From the NCBI GenBank assembly GCA_009829735.1, contig CM020619.1, forward strand, positions 21,880,671-21,944,670: a stretch of 64,000 bases of DNA, read 5' to 3'. The position numbers and the translations under genes are program-made. A model generated the notes under the pieces. It worked only from the letters and a program-made list of their open reading frames with translations, searched no databases and was not told the DNA's origin. This DNA is from Pyropia yezoensis. Lineage: Eukaryota > Rhodophyta > Bangiophyceae > Bangiales > Bangiaceae. Every line of letters starts with the position of its first letter. Within the stretch, counting starts at the first letter, position 1. Shown here in pieces: positions 1 through 9,516 of this stretch.

Positions 1-3000
1 CAGGCGGTCCAGCACGCCGCCCGCGGCGGCGACCAGCGCCGCCGCCGCCGCGGCCGTCGCCCCCGAGCCGAGCGTATCGTCTACCGCCACCACCCGCGCG
101 CCGGGCGCCACCGACCCCACGACGAGCTCCAGCGTCCCTGCCGCCGCCGCCGCCGCCGCCGCCGCCCCGCGGTTGCCGCCGCCGCTGGGCGGTTGCCCCC
201 GACCGTCGGCGGCGGCGCGGCGCGCCCCCCCCAGCCTGCGGATGTTGGAGCCGCCCGCGTGGACGGTGTGGACGGCGCCGGGCAGCCGCCCGCCGCGGCG
301 GGCGAGCAGCAGCGGCACGCCGAGGCGGGCGGCGAGCGGCGCGCCAAACGCAACGCCCAGCGCCTCGGGCACCAGCACCGCCGCCACGGGGCGGGGGAGG
401 AGGCGCTGCGCCCCCCCCCCCCCCCCCGCTGCTTCCCCCTCCCCCTCCACCCCCCCGAGGCGGCGGAGCGCCCGGGCAAGGAGCCCCACCACCAGCGGCA
501 GCCCCCACGGCTGCACTAGCAGCCCCCCCACCAGGTCCCGGTACGTCACCCCCGGTCGGGGCGTGTCGGGGATGGCCCGGCTCGCCGCCCGCACCAGCGC
601 GGGGCCCAGCGCCGACGCCACCCACCCTTCCACCGCCGCGGCCGTGACGGCGGCGCCATTGGCAAAGGTGAGGTCCCAGGTGCCGCCGGCGGCGGCGGCG
701 TCGGCGGCCGCCTCGGCCGGCGAGCCGTCGACGGCGGCGTCGGGGGGGCAGCCCCAGGCGGCGCGGTCGGCCGGCGGGGCGGTCACGTGGACGGCGACGG
801 TGGGCAGCCGCCGCCGGAGGTCGGCAACCTCACCAAGGCCATCCCGCACGCCCGTCAGCAGCAGGATGCGGCCGCCACCGGCCGCCGCCACGGCGGCGGC
901 GTCGTCCAAGCACCGCCGCGGGGCGGCCGGGTCGGCGGCGACCGCCGCCGCCCAGTAGGCCGTGAGGCCGGCACGGTGGGCCTCCTTGTACGCCCGGTCG
1001 TCGTCGAGGCGGCTGGCGTCCACGCCCGGCGACGCCGCCGCGTAGGCCGCCTTGACGCCCGCGCTCACCGACCGTACCACCACGGCGGGCGGCGTGGGGG
1101 CGGCGAGCGCAGCAAGCGCGTCGCGGGCGGCGGCGGCGAGCCAGTCCTTGCCGACGCCCCGGCGGCCGCAGAGGAGGACGAGCGCGCCCCTGCCGCGGGC
1201 GACGGCCGCCGTCAACGGATCGAGGGGCGGATGGCCGGCGGCGGCGGCGGCGGTGGGGGAGGGGGGGATGGAGCTCCCGGTGCCCACGGTCCCTTCGGCC
1301 TCCCTGTTGGCGGGCAACAGCGACGGCGTGGCGGCCGACGCCGACGCCGGCGGCGGAGGTGGCGGCACCAGCGGCAGCAGCGGACACGCGACGCCGAGCA
1401 CCCCCCCCGGGTCTGCCGCCCGCGCGGCGGTGGCGAGGGCGGGCCCGTTCCCCCCCCACGCGGCCGCCGCGAGCGCCGTGTCGTCGGGCCCCAGGTCCGC
1501 GCCGTACACGCCTGCGCCGAGTGGCGGCGCCAGCGCAGCGGCGGTGGCGGCCAGCCAGCGGCGGCCGGCGGCCTCGGCGTCGGCGTCGACGTCGACCGCG
1601 GCGGGCGGCAGCGGCGGCGCCCCCTCTTCGCTGGGAACACCACCAGCGGGGGGCTCCCTCCCCGCCGCCGCCGCCGCCGCCGCCGCCGTCGCCGCCGCTG
1701 TCCCCGCGGCGCCGGCGGCCGGCCACCGGGCGGTCACGACCGCCGCCCACTCCCAGGCGCGGCAGCCAAAGGCGGTCGCCGCCGGCGGCACCGCCGCGGC
1801 CGCGCCGCCCGCGTGGAGGAGGTGGACGTAGCAGCCGGGCGGGGCGCCGGCGGCGGCCGCCGCCAGCGCCGCCGCCAGGGCGGGGGACAGGGGGGGGACG
1901 AGCACGCACGCCTTGGCCGACCGCCACTTGCGGGGGCGGGCTGCCGGAGCGCCCGCCGGCGCCGGCGGGTCCATCGTGTCGGTCATGTACAGCTCCGCGT
2001 CGGGGAGCGCCGCGGGGCTCACCACCGCCGGCGGCTCATCCCACAGGTGCGCTGCGAGGGCGGGGGTGGCGGTGAGGGCGGCGTGGACGGGGGCCGCCAG
2101 GGGGGGGGGGCCGCCGCGGGCCGCGGCGCCCACCGCCTGGTGCGCGGCGCCCGTCTCAAACGCCGCCACCGACAGCCGCACCCGCCCCGAGGCGGCGTAC
2201 AAAAACGCGTCGGCGGTGGCGTCGCGAGGCAGCGCCGCGGCAGCGCCGGAAAACGAGACGAGGGCGGCGGCGGCGGCGGCGGCGACGGCCGCCGCCGCCA
2301 CTCCTCCCCCGTCTCCCCCCGGGGGCGGGCGACCGAGGGCGTAGTGCCGCTTTTGGGTGGCCACCCCCCCCAGCGGGTGCGCCCGCAGGCGCAGCGACAG
2401 GACCACCCCAAAGTGCGGCCCCGCCCCCCGAAACGGCCACAGCTCCGCTGGCGTGGCCGCCCGGCGGACCTCCCCGCTCGCCGTCACGTACGTGACGGCG
2501 AGCAGGTTGTCGGCGGCCAGCCCCCACCGCCGCGCATAGTGGCCAATGCCGCCAAGGAGGATAAGCCCCGGTCCGACGCCGGGGCGGTCGCCCAGCGGCA
2601 CCACCCGCCCCACCGCCGCGGCGGCGGCGGTGATAGCGCCCGCCGTGGCACCGCCGCCCGCCACCACCGCCGTGCCGTCGGGGGTGGCGGCCGCCGACGG
2701 CCACGCGGCGCGGAGGTCCACCGCCACCGTGCCGGGCCACAGGCAGTGGCCCGAGTGGCCGCCGCCAATGACGGCCAGCCGCCCGCCCCGGCGGCGGGCA
2801 GCGTCCTCGACCGCCACCTGCACCGTCGCCGCCGTAGCGGGGAGGAGGTGCGTGCACGCGTCCGCGTGGGCGGCCGCCGCGCGGGACACCCGCGCGGCGG
2901 TGACCCCCCGGGGGACGGCCGTCCGCGGCGCCACCGCCACGTACGTCACGGGGCGGTCCACCGTCGCCGCGTCGGCCGGGATGGGGGTGCCCGTGTATGC

Positions 3001-3630
3001 CGCCAGCGCCGCCCGCTCCGCCCACGACAGGCCCGCCGTGGAGAGACGGGCGGGCAGGACGCGGACGCGGTGGGGGTGGCCCGCCGCGGCGGCGGCGGCG
3101 GCCAGGCTGTCCCCCCCGCCCCGGTGGCGGTGAAAGGCGAGCACCACCCCGCCGGGCGACACGCAGCCGGCGGCGGCGCGCAGCAGGGCCGTCTTGTCCC
3201 CACACCCGCCGAGGCTGCCCACCAGGAGGACGACGGTAAAGGTGGAGCGCAGGTCCGCCCAGGGGGTGTCGGCGGGGGTGGGGTCAAACGCGGTGCCGGT
3301 CAGGACGCGGTCGGCTGCCGCGTCGCCGCCAGCGCGGCCGGCAACGGCGGCGCGGAGGGCGGGCAGGAGCGCTGCGTTGCGTTCCACACCAACGTAGCGC
3401 CCCGGGTGTGGGGGGGGGGGGGGGGGGGCGCCGTCGACGCCGCCGCCGCCGCCTTTGCTGCCCCCCAAGAGCCCCAACACCCCGCCCGAGCCCGCCCCAA
3501 TGTCGAGCAGCGACCAAGAGCCAGGGGCGAGGCCGGTGAGGGCGTCGCCGAGCACCCGCCCGATCGCCGCGTACTCCTCCCCCGCGCACCGTCGGTAGAG
3601 GCGGAACGCGTCCGCCTCGGTGGCGTCCAT
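1..3630 (-). CDS. Four-domain fusion: SAM methyltransferase, FAD-linked oxidoreductase, phosphomevalonate kinase-like, adenine phosphoribosyltransferase-like (3' end outside window)
   Basis: One open frame reads from ATG at 3630 off the left edge (1210 codons, no stop found). I checked that signature codons of all four domains share the frame. Residues ~38-165: Rossmann SAM methyltransferase (LLDIGAGSGGVLG). Residues ~255-745: FAD-linked oxidase of the berberine-bridge type, with IGGGHSGHCL (His possibly carrying FAD), GLILLGGIGHYARRWG and a BBE-like tail; the second FAD-linking Cys of bicovalent members is not visible. Residues ~813-960: animal-type phosphomevalonate kinase fold with P-loop CGRRGVGKDWL and AYKEAHRAGLTAYW. 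Residues ~1018-1210: APRT-like, IPDTPRPGVTYRDL and the PRPP-binding VVAVDDTLGSGAT. The last two would act in isoprenoid synthesis and adenine salvage if active. Ala/Gly-rich linkers separate the domains. Upstream codons are open, so the start could lie further out. Domain calls are firm as families; substrates are inferred. Confidence 0.8.
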   Translation of the reverse strand, partial: MDATEADAFRLYRRCAGEEYAAIGRVLGDALTGLAPGSWSLLDIGAGSGGVLGLLGGSKGGGGGVDGAPPPPPPHPGRYVGVERNAALLPALRAAVAGRAGGDAAADRVLTGTAFDPTPADTPWADLRSTFTVVLLVGSLGGCGDKTALLRAAAGCVSPGGVVLAFHRHRGGGDSLAAAAAAAGHPHRVRVLPARLSTAGLSWAERAALAAYTGTPIPADAATVDRPVTYVAVAPRTAVPRGVTAARVSRAAAAHADACTHLLPATAATVQVAVEDAARRRGGRLAVIGGGHSGHCLWPGTVAVDLRAAWPSAAATPDGTAVVAGGGATAGAITAAAAAVGRVVPLGDRPGVGPGLILLGGIGHYARRWGLAADNLLAVTYVTASGEVRRAATPAELWPFRGAGPHFGVVLSLRLRAHPLGGVATQKRHYALGRPPPGGDGGGVAAAAVAAAAAAALVSFSGAAAALPRDATADAFLYAASGRVRLSVAAFETGAAHQAVGAAARGGPPPLAAPVHAALTATPALAAHLWDEPPAVVSPAALPDAELYMTDTMDPPAPAGAPAARPRKWRSAKACVLVPPLSPALAAALAAAAAGAPPGCYVHLLHAGGAAAAVPPAATAFGCRAWEWAAVVTARWPAAGAAGTAAATAAAAAAAAGREPPAGGVPSEEGAPPLPPAAVDVDADAEAAGRRWLAATAAALAPPLGAGVYGADLGPDDTALAAAAWGGNGPALATAARAADPGGVLGVACPLLPLVPPPPPPASASAATPSLLPANREAEGTVGTGSSIPPSPTAAAAAGHPPLDPLTAAVARGRGALVLLCGRRGVGKDWLAAAARDALAALAAPTPPAVVVRSVSAGVKAAYAAASPGVDASRLDDDRAYKEAHRAGLTAYWAAAVAADPAAPRRCLDDAAAVAAAGGGRILLLTGVRDGLGEVADLRRRLPTVAVHVTAPPADRAAWGCPPDAAVDGSPAEAAADAAAAGGTWDLTFANGAAVTAAAVEGWVASALGPALVRAASRAIPDTPRPGVTYRDLVGGLLVQPWGLPLVVGLLARALRRLGGVEGEGEAAGGGGGAQRLLPRPVAAVLVPEALGVAFGAPLAARLGVPLLLARRGGRLPGAVHTVHAGGSNIRRLGGARRAAADGRGQPPSGGGNRGAAAAAAAAAGTLELVVGSVAPGARVVAVDDTLGSGATAAAAAALVAAAGGVLDRL

Positions 3631-4244
3631 GGGCAAGTTTACGGCGAGGTTCGGACCGGCGGGGGAGGAGGGGAGGAGTGGGGTGGGGGGGGGGGAGGGG
3701 GGGGAGAGACACGGGCGTCGTCCGTCCCTGCCAAGAAGAAATTTCGCAGCGCTGTCCACGCTGCGCAACCCGCCGCACCAGCGGGGAGCGTCAAGGGGCA
3801 ATGGCGCAGGACGGGCGGGTGGGTGGCAGACGTGCCGCTGGCGGGGGCGATGCGGACGTCGGCGCCGCCGACGGCCGTCGACTTCCCCAGCTCCCCCGTC
3901 CGCTCCTCCCGTATTTGTCCTCCCCACCCGACGCAGCCGCGATGGGCGCGCGGCGGACCGCACCGGCGCGGCCCAGCCGGAAAGCCCGCCGAGTGACCAT
4001 TACTCAGACCCGTTCATGCTCCGAGTGCGCCGCTGCCGCCCGCCAGCCCCGCGGGTGGCCTCGGATGGGGGCACCTCCGCATCTTCCCGCTCCCCCCCGC
4101 CGCCGACCGCGACCACTTTCTGACCTTTTTCGCGGCGCGGGCGGCCGGCCGCCCGCCGGGAGGCGGCGTTCGCCTACGGCCCTGTGGGTACTTAAACGCG
4201 TGGTGCGCGGCGGGCGCCGCCCCCAAACAGGTGTACCGCCTTGC

Positions 4245-4277
<33 letters not shown>

Positions 4278-5125
4278 AGCATCCCTGGCGCCCGCAGCCG
4301 GCCGCCTGTCCCTGCCGGGGGCGTGCCCCACCCCGTGCGGCCCGCCGGCCCAGCACAGAGCGTCCACGGCGTGTCCCCGTCCGGGCGGGAGGGTCGGTGA
4401 GCCGCTGCCGGCGGCGGCGGCCGCGACGCGCGCGCCATGGACCCCGACGCAACAGCCCGCGGCGGGCGCCCCTCCGACGGGCGCCCCTCGTGTCGGTCTA
4501 TCTACCAGCGGCGCCGCCATCCCCCCCCGCCGAGGCCGCGGCCTCGGCGGGGGGAGGATGGCGCGTCAACACGGCGGGAATCACATTGGGGGGGGACCTC
4601 ATTGCGGGGGTGGCACCCGTCGACCCGCCACCAGTACGAGGCGGCTGCCCTATTGCTGCGGTGGCACCCCGTCGACCCGCCACCAGTTCGAGACGGCTGG
4701 TTCAGCGCACCCGTGCGTTCCCCCCGCCCCCCCCCCCCCCCCCCCCACGACCATTTCATGACCAATATCGCAGCCGGGCGCCCAGCGGGCGGAGCGGCGG
4801 GGGGTGCAACCGCACGCGCGCGCGGCCACCGCTGGTGCCGTGCAAGACGCCGTCACGGGCGCCCCGGAGCGGGGGTGTGGGTGCCCATAAGAGGCCCGCG
4901 GCGGCAACGTTGGCGCCGCCGTCCGCCCCTGGGCAGTGCCATCGCCGCCCCCCCCCCCGCTCCCCGCTCCCGCCGGCACCAGTCGACGGTTCCACCCCCC
5001 TCAGAGCCAACGGCTTGAGGCCGTCCCGCTTCCGGTCGCCCCACATCATCCCCCCCCCTCCCCCTTTCCCCTTGCCTTCTTGCCCCGCATCTCCGTCCGT
5101 GCGCGGACCTCACCGGCCATCCATC
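3631..5125. other. GC-rich divergent intergenic region
   Basis: This lies between the divergent fusion gene and GTP cyclohydrolase I and presumably holds both promoters, but no convincing TATA or other motif was seen. It contains G- and C-runs (about 3686-3702, 4726-4744), a GCC run near 4243-4275 and a direct repeat at 4601-4702. The GTP cyclohydrolase frame stays open back to about 4241, but that stretch is low-complexity and unlike coding sequence. Confidence 0.6.
4601..4702. repeat. Two-copy direct repeat, ~51 bp unit
   Basis: Two adjacent imperfect copies (about 4601-4651 and 4652-4702) share GTGGCACCC(C)GTCGACC followed by CGCCACCAGT and CGAG(G/A)CGGCTG. They lie about 0.45 kb upstream of the GTP cyclohydrolase start. 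A regulatory role is possible but unsupported. Confidence 0.75.
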
Positions 5126-6001
5126 ATGGCTGCCAACGGGACCGTTGCCGCCGGGGGGTCCCCACCTCAGCGCGACGACCCGCCCGCGCCGGCGCCGGCG
5201 GGCCCGCCGTCCCTGGTCGGTTGCACAGCGGCCGCCGCCGCCGAGCCGCCGCCCATTGCAACTGGCGGGGCGGCCGCCGCCCCAGAGGACCTCCCCGGCC
5301 CCGCCGTCGGCGGTGGGGCGGCGGCAAAGGCGACGGCAGCAGCGGCAGCGGCGGGGCCGCCCGTCCCCCCCGCCGGCGGCGTCGACCCGCGGCACGCGGT
5401 GATCGCCGGCGCGGTGCGCACCATCCTCGGGTGCCTCGACGCGGAGCCGTCGCGCGCCGGCCTCGCCAAGACCCCCGACCGCGTCGCCGCGGCGCTCCTC
5501 TACTGCACCGCCGGCGGCGGTACCACCCCGCGGGGCATTGCCGGCGACGCCCTCTGGGCCGAGCCGTGCGCGGCGGCGGCGGGCGCCCCGGCGGCCGACG
5601 GCGGCGGCGGCGGCGGCGGCGGTGGGCTGGTGCTCGTCCGCTCCATCCGCCTCTACTCGATGTGCGAGCACCACCTGCTCCCCTTCTTTGGCACCGCCAC
5701 CGTCGCGTACCTGCCCGGCGCGGCGGGCGTCCTCGTCGGCCTGTCCAAGCTCGCCCGCCTCGCCGACGCGGCGGCGCGGTCGCTGCAGGTGCAGGAGCGC
5801 CTGACCGCCCGCGTCGCCGACGACGTGGCGGCCGTGACGGGCGCCGCGGGGGTGGCGGTGCTCGTCGACGCGACGCACCTGTGCATGGCCGCCCGGGGGG
5901 TGGCGCAGGGGGGGGCGACGACGGTCACGACCGCGTGGCGGGGGGCGTTTGTGGGCAACGCGGCGCTGCGGGCCGAGTTCCTGACGCTCGCCCGTCCGTA
6001 A
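5126..6001 (+). CDS. GTP cyclohydrolase I
   Basis: The 291-aa protein should convert GTP to 7,8-dihydroneopterin triphosphate, the first step of folate and tetrahydrobiopterin synthesis. The C-terminal ~210 residues carry the family signatures: SMCEHHLLPFFG (zinc Cys near residue 180 and the His pair), GLSKLAR, LQVQERLT, and DATHLCMAARGV with the second zinc Cys. It ends in the usual EFLTLARP-like tail. The first ~80 residues are an Ala/Pro/Gly-rich extension with no recognised domain; a Gly run (about residues 158-164) interrupts the core just before the zinc motif. I chose the ATG at 5126 because it is the closest Met before the conserved part and the sequence above it looks non-coding. No introns are needed. 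Confidence 0.93.
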   Translation: MAANGTVAAGGSPPQRDDPPAPAPAGPPSLVGCTAAAAAEPPPIATGGAAAAPEDLPGPAVGGGAAAKATAAAAAAGPPVPPAGGVDPRHAVIAGAVRTILGCLDAEPSRAGLAKTPDRVAAALLYCTAGGGTTPRGIAGDALWAEPCAAAAGAPAADGGGGGGGGGLVLVRSIRLYSMCEHHLLPFFGTATVAYLPGAAGVLVGLSKLARLADAAARSLQVQERLTARVADDVAAVTGAAGVAVLVDATHLCMAARGVAQGGATTVTTAWRGAFVGNAALRAEFLTLARP

Positions 6002-6240
6002 CGGGGACAGGGAGTGGGGCGGGGAGGGCGCGGTGCCGTGGGGGGGGATGCCGCGGGGGTGGGTTCCGCGGGGGGGAGGTATCCGTCCCGCACCAGTAAG
6101 TCACAATCGCCCCACCAAGGTTCCTTCTGGCACTCAAGTCGATTCCATTTAGCTAAACGCCTGAGAAAAAGCCCCGCGCAGAAAGCAGACTGCAGCTCAC
6201 ATCTCCAAACTTCGCATGCAGACGCAAGAGTGCCCTGCGG

Positions 6241-6363
6241 TATTGTGCGTCCCGTAAAAAGTGGACGTGCACAGGTCGTGCAGTGAGGGTTTGATTGGTC
6301 CAGTGGCCGATTTTGGTCATGATCACGACACGTTCACGTCCACTTTTTACGGGACGCACTATA
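6241..6363. mobile_element. Short palindromic MITE, copy A
   Basis: A 123-bp near-perfect inverted repeat. The left arm begins TATTGTGCGTCCCGTAAAAA and the right arm is its reverse complement, starting TATAGTGCG; complementarity continues through GTGGACGTG. The ends may include TA target duplications, as in Tc1/mariner-type MITEs. A second copy lies at 31076-31203. There is no coding capacity. Confidence 0.75.
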
Positions 6364-8305
6364 GACCTCTCCGACACAGCTTGTCATGTGGGCCCGGAGG
6401 TGTAGTGCTGGCATCTCGTGCGTCCAAATTTTTCCGGGGAGACTCTCGATCTGGCCTCCTCTGCTACCTCTTCCAGCGGAGCCCCATATCAGAGGGAGCA
6501 TCTGGCGCAAGAACGGGGGTCTACTTTGCTTTCAAGCTATTGACACTGGAAGCAATTTATGCGGAGAAGCGCAACATGCCCAACATCGTACCGCCCTGTA
6601 CGAGCTACCACACTCCTGACGAACGCTACAAAAACGGAGGATGGCATCACATGCATGTGAAGACACAATCGGAGTCCACGCCACTTCGCCAGAAAGCGGT
6701 ACCTGGTTGCTGCAGAGAAAACACGACGAAAAAGTGCAAGAAAAACCACAGCTACGGCGTGAAGCATTTTTGTCTGCTACGTTCGTACAGTGAGCTCGTG
6801 AGACAAAGCAGTCGAATGCCCATGACATGAGCTACAAAATGAGCCCAGGTACGTCGTCTGGGTGTGAGCGAGAAGGAAGATAGGAGCGGTCAAAGTTGGG
6901 GGGTGCCAATCAGTTTAGCTATATAGAATCGACTTTAGGTATTGAGAAAAAAACATAAGAGCAAGGTCGTGGGCATGCTGCGATGTCACCCGTTTTTTCC
7001 TCTTCAGGAACGGACCACTCGTTCCATTTCTAAAAAACGGGTCCCGTTGTGGGGGGGTGCACCATTGAGTCACACTTCTCTTTCGTATGTAACCTGGCTC
7101 CGGAGCCACAGTCCGGGAAGATAGTTGATCTCCACAGGAACAGAAGCGCTTGTATTTGTCGCGCACATCGCGCTCCCATTGGTCGCTGCACCTCGCACAG
7201 AGCCATCAACCTCGCTGAAGTCCTCTTCGCTCATGTCCATGCAGCAAATCTCGTTGCTGCATCGCACCACCTTTGCAGTTAACGCCCCCGCCACCTTCGC
7301 GCCCCCCCCCCCCTCCCCATCATAATCTCCCGCTATTGCTCCTGCCCACCCCTACTATCGCTCCCCTCAATGCTCTACGTGTGCAGCACTCCCGGTCGAC
7401 CGCCGAGCTGTGGCCGGTTCCTCTCCCCCCCTGCCCCCCTCCAACAGTGGACGATTCCCCCCCTGTGCAGCTGCCCCCCACCTTCTGTCTTTCCTTCCCC
7501 TGTCTAGACTCGAATCCGCGTGTTGTCTTTCATTGCCAGACATCCACCCATGCTCGACAGCTCCATGCCCCCCCTCCCCCGCCGCGCACTCCCCCCTCTC
7601 CCACCCACGGTCATTTTAGGGGGCAGCGGAGTCGCGCTGCGCCTCCGTTGGCGGCTGCAGCCGCGCTCCGGGTCTCAGTTATGCGTAGAAGACCCCATGG
7701 ACAGAGAGAGAGCGGTCCGAAGTGCCGGAAAGGGGCATGGGGATGAGGGGAGAGCGTCTAAAAGTTGGCAGGGACACGAGGAGAGCGTCGGAGACGACGT
7801 CTTGTTCGGCTAGTGGTCGGAGACGATCCGGATCATATCAAACCGAGTCGTTCGGGCGGCAGTTGATCGAGATTTGACCACCACTGCGTCCAGGCTCGAA
7901 TCTGCTACGTACGGCGCTTGTACTGCGACAGTTGGGCGTTACCTACTTTCTTGGCACCGAAATAAAGCTGATGAGATGGCGCGTCTAGCCATGCGTCCTG
8001 TGTGTGGCGTTGTCGCTATCTTGGCTTCTGAGAAATAGCTCGAAGTTCGCCAGAGTGGTCGATTCGAGCTGTCGATTGTCAGATCTTGTATAAAAACACT
8101 GCGGGAATCGTCGATTTACAGATGTGTGATCTACTTGTGCACTTGTGACTTTCTGGTGCGGGACGGATATCATGGCATAGGGCAAGCCGATTCCCACAGA
8201 CGAGCGGTCGTGGGGACGCAGCTGGCCCTGCTCCAGCGGGTGAACTTGAAAGGCAGAAGGTTTGCGGCGAATGCACTACTGTCTGGTGTCTATTCTACTT
8301 CGACG

Positions 8306-8346
8306 GAAGATCATATGATCTTCCCAAAAGGATCATATGATCTTCT
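8306..8346. repeat. Paired palindromes GATCATATGATC
   Basis: GAAGATCATATGATCTTC (8306-8323) is a perfect 18-nt palindrome. The same core recurs at 8331-8342 followed by TTCTC, giving a direct repeat of a palindrome with a 10-bp gap. A binding site or cruciform is possible; nothing else supports a role. Confidence 0.7.
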
Positions 8347-8830
8347 CACGGTATCGTCGATTCCAGCATCCGTTGAGACGAGATCGGCCTACGGGAGGCA
8401 TACGAAATTGTTCTCTTGCGCTTCACGGAAGCGGACATGAGGAGGGGTGGGTGGCTGCGGCTCGTCGTGAAGCTGATAACTACTGTACGCACCTGCCAGA
8501 GCCGTTTTAGTGAAGCGTCATCGGGCGCGGCCGCCAGGGCTCGCGAGCCACTGCCCCCTCCCCCCCCCCCGCCCGGTCCCCAATCGTCGCCCCCGGCCCC
8601 CCCCCTCCCCCCCTTGCCGCTGCTTCGCCCCTCGCGCCGCTTCGGCCAGACGATTGAGCAAGTGACTCCCTCTTTTGACACGGGCTGGCGTGCGATCACG
8701 ACAGAAGCGTCGATGGCAGGCGTCAATGCCACCTGCTCCATATTTTTCAAGAGACCAGCCCGCTCGCCACTTGCCGGACGCCTCCATGGCAGAACGCCAA
8801 TCCGGCAGGCCCCCCCCCTCAATGAACACG

Positions 8831-8877
8831 CCCTGTCCCGTGAGGTCTCCATCGCTTCTCGAGTACGTCGCCCTCTC
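8831..8877. repeat. 47-bp segment shared with the 5' side of element 3
   Basis: Starting CCCTGTCCCGTGAGGTCTCC and ending CTCTC, this sequence recurs at 53386-53432 with one difference seen by eye. Here it abuts the 3' LTR of element 1. There it continues for 23 bp before the 5' LTR of element 3. It represents pre-insertion DNA common to both sites. Confidence 0.75.
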
Positions 8878-9346
8878 TGTGGCAAAAACCACTCGAACAC
8901 ACGACACCCAAGTTGGGGCGGTGTACAAGGGCTGCCTCCCGTGTCGGGGGAACCGAAAGAAGTGCAAGTCGCACACACTCTGTCCCTGTTGTGGGGCAAA
9001 CCCCCCACTGACAAACAAGAAGATGGTGTGTGGGCCAACAGTTTCTTGGTCGGGACGGGGACGCAGGGCCAAGCCCCGCTGTCCCTCCCCATATCCCCCT
9101 AGGGTCCCCTCAGAACCTCGCCACTCAGAATCTCCCACCCCAGCACCTGCCCACCGGGCCACACGAAAATTCAAGACGAGAAATGCAGAAAACCCTCAAA
9201 TCCAAGTTGGATTTACTACTAAGCTAACTATCCCAAACTTAGGGAATATGGACCCAAATGCAGGGGGAGGAACGGATCAAGCTAGTGGCCTGCCGCCCCT
9301 TGCATGGCACGTGTTGCCCCCCTACCTGGGGGTCAATACTGCCACA
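8878..9346 (-). repeat. 3' LTR of element 1
   Basis: 469 bp. In element orientation it begins TGTGGCAGTATTGACC and ends TTTTTGCCACA, giving the canonical TG...CA ends as a 7-bp inverted repeat (TGTGGCA/TGCCACA). The element polypurine tract sits immediately inside. The antisense Cys-rich frame is open across the whole LTR. It differs from the same element's 5' LTR at many positions, so the insertion is old or the LTRs have exchanged. Confidence 0.92.
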
Positions 9347-9516
9347 TTCCCCTCTCCTCAGTTCCGACCGACCCGGTCGGCCCTGTGAGGGGGTGCGTAA
9401 ACGCACGTCTCGGCGTTGGGGGCGCGACTTGCTGTCCCCTCCGCTTGAGTACGTAACGCGGATGTGGAGGCGGTCACGTTGACCGCCCCTCTCCTCAAGC
9501 TTGCCCACTCGGCAGC

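Larger units (their letters stand above)
6002..8877. other. Lower-GC intergenic region with palindromic repeats
   Basis: About 2.9 kb with no supported gene. GC is clearly lower than in flanking genes. It contains the MITE at 6241-6363, a C-rich low-complexity stretch around 7270-7620, the GATCATATGATC palindromes near 8306, and, just before element 1, a 47-bp segment (8831-8877) that recurs at 53386-53432. Short open frames here show no recognisable domain. Confidence 0.6.

Noticed and set aside
787-3996. 1069-codon open frame on the plus strand
   Set aside because: Arg/Gly/Pro low complexity and antisense to the four-domain gene, whose frame carries clear catalytic motifs. It is open because stops are rare in GC-rich DNA.
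4241-5125. In-frame N-terminal extension of GTP cyclohydrolase I
   Set aside because: The frame is open, but the sequence is Arg/Pro-biased, contains a non-coding-type repeat and long C runs, and makes the protein far longer than its family.
8416-9102. 228-codon plus frame spanning the left edge of element 1
   Set aside because: Reads from unique DNA into the LTR in a frame other than the conserved antisense LTR frame; chance continuity.
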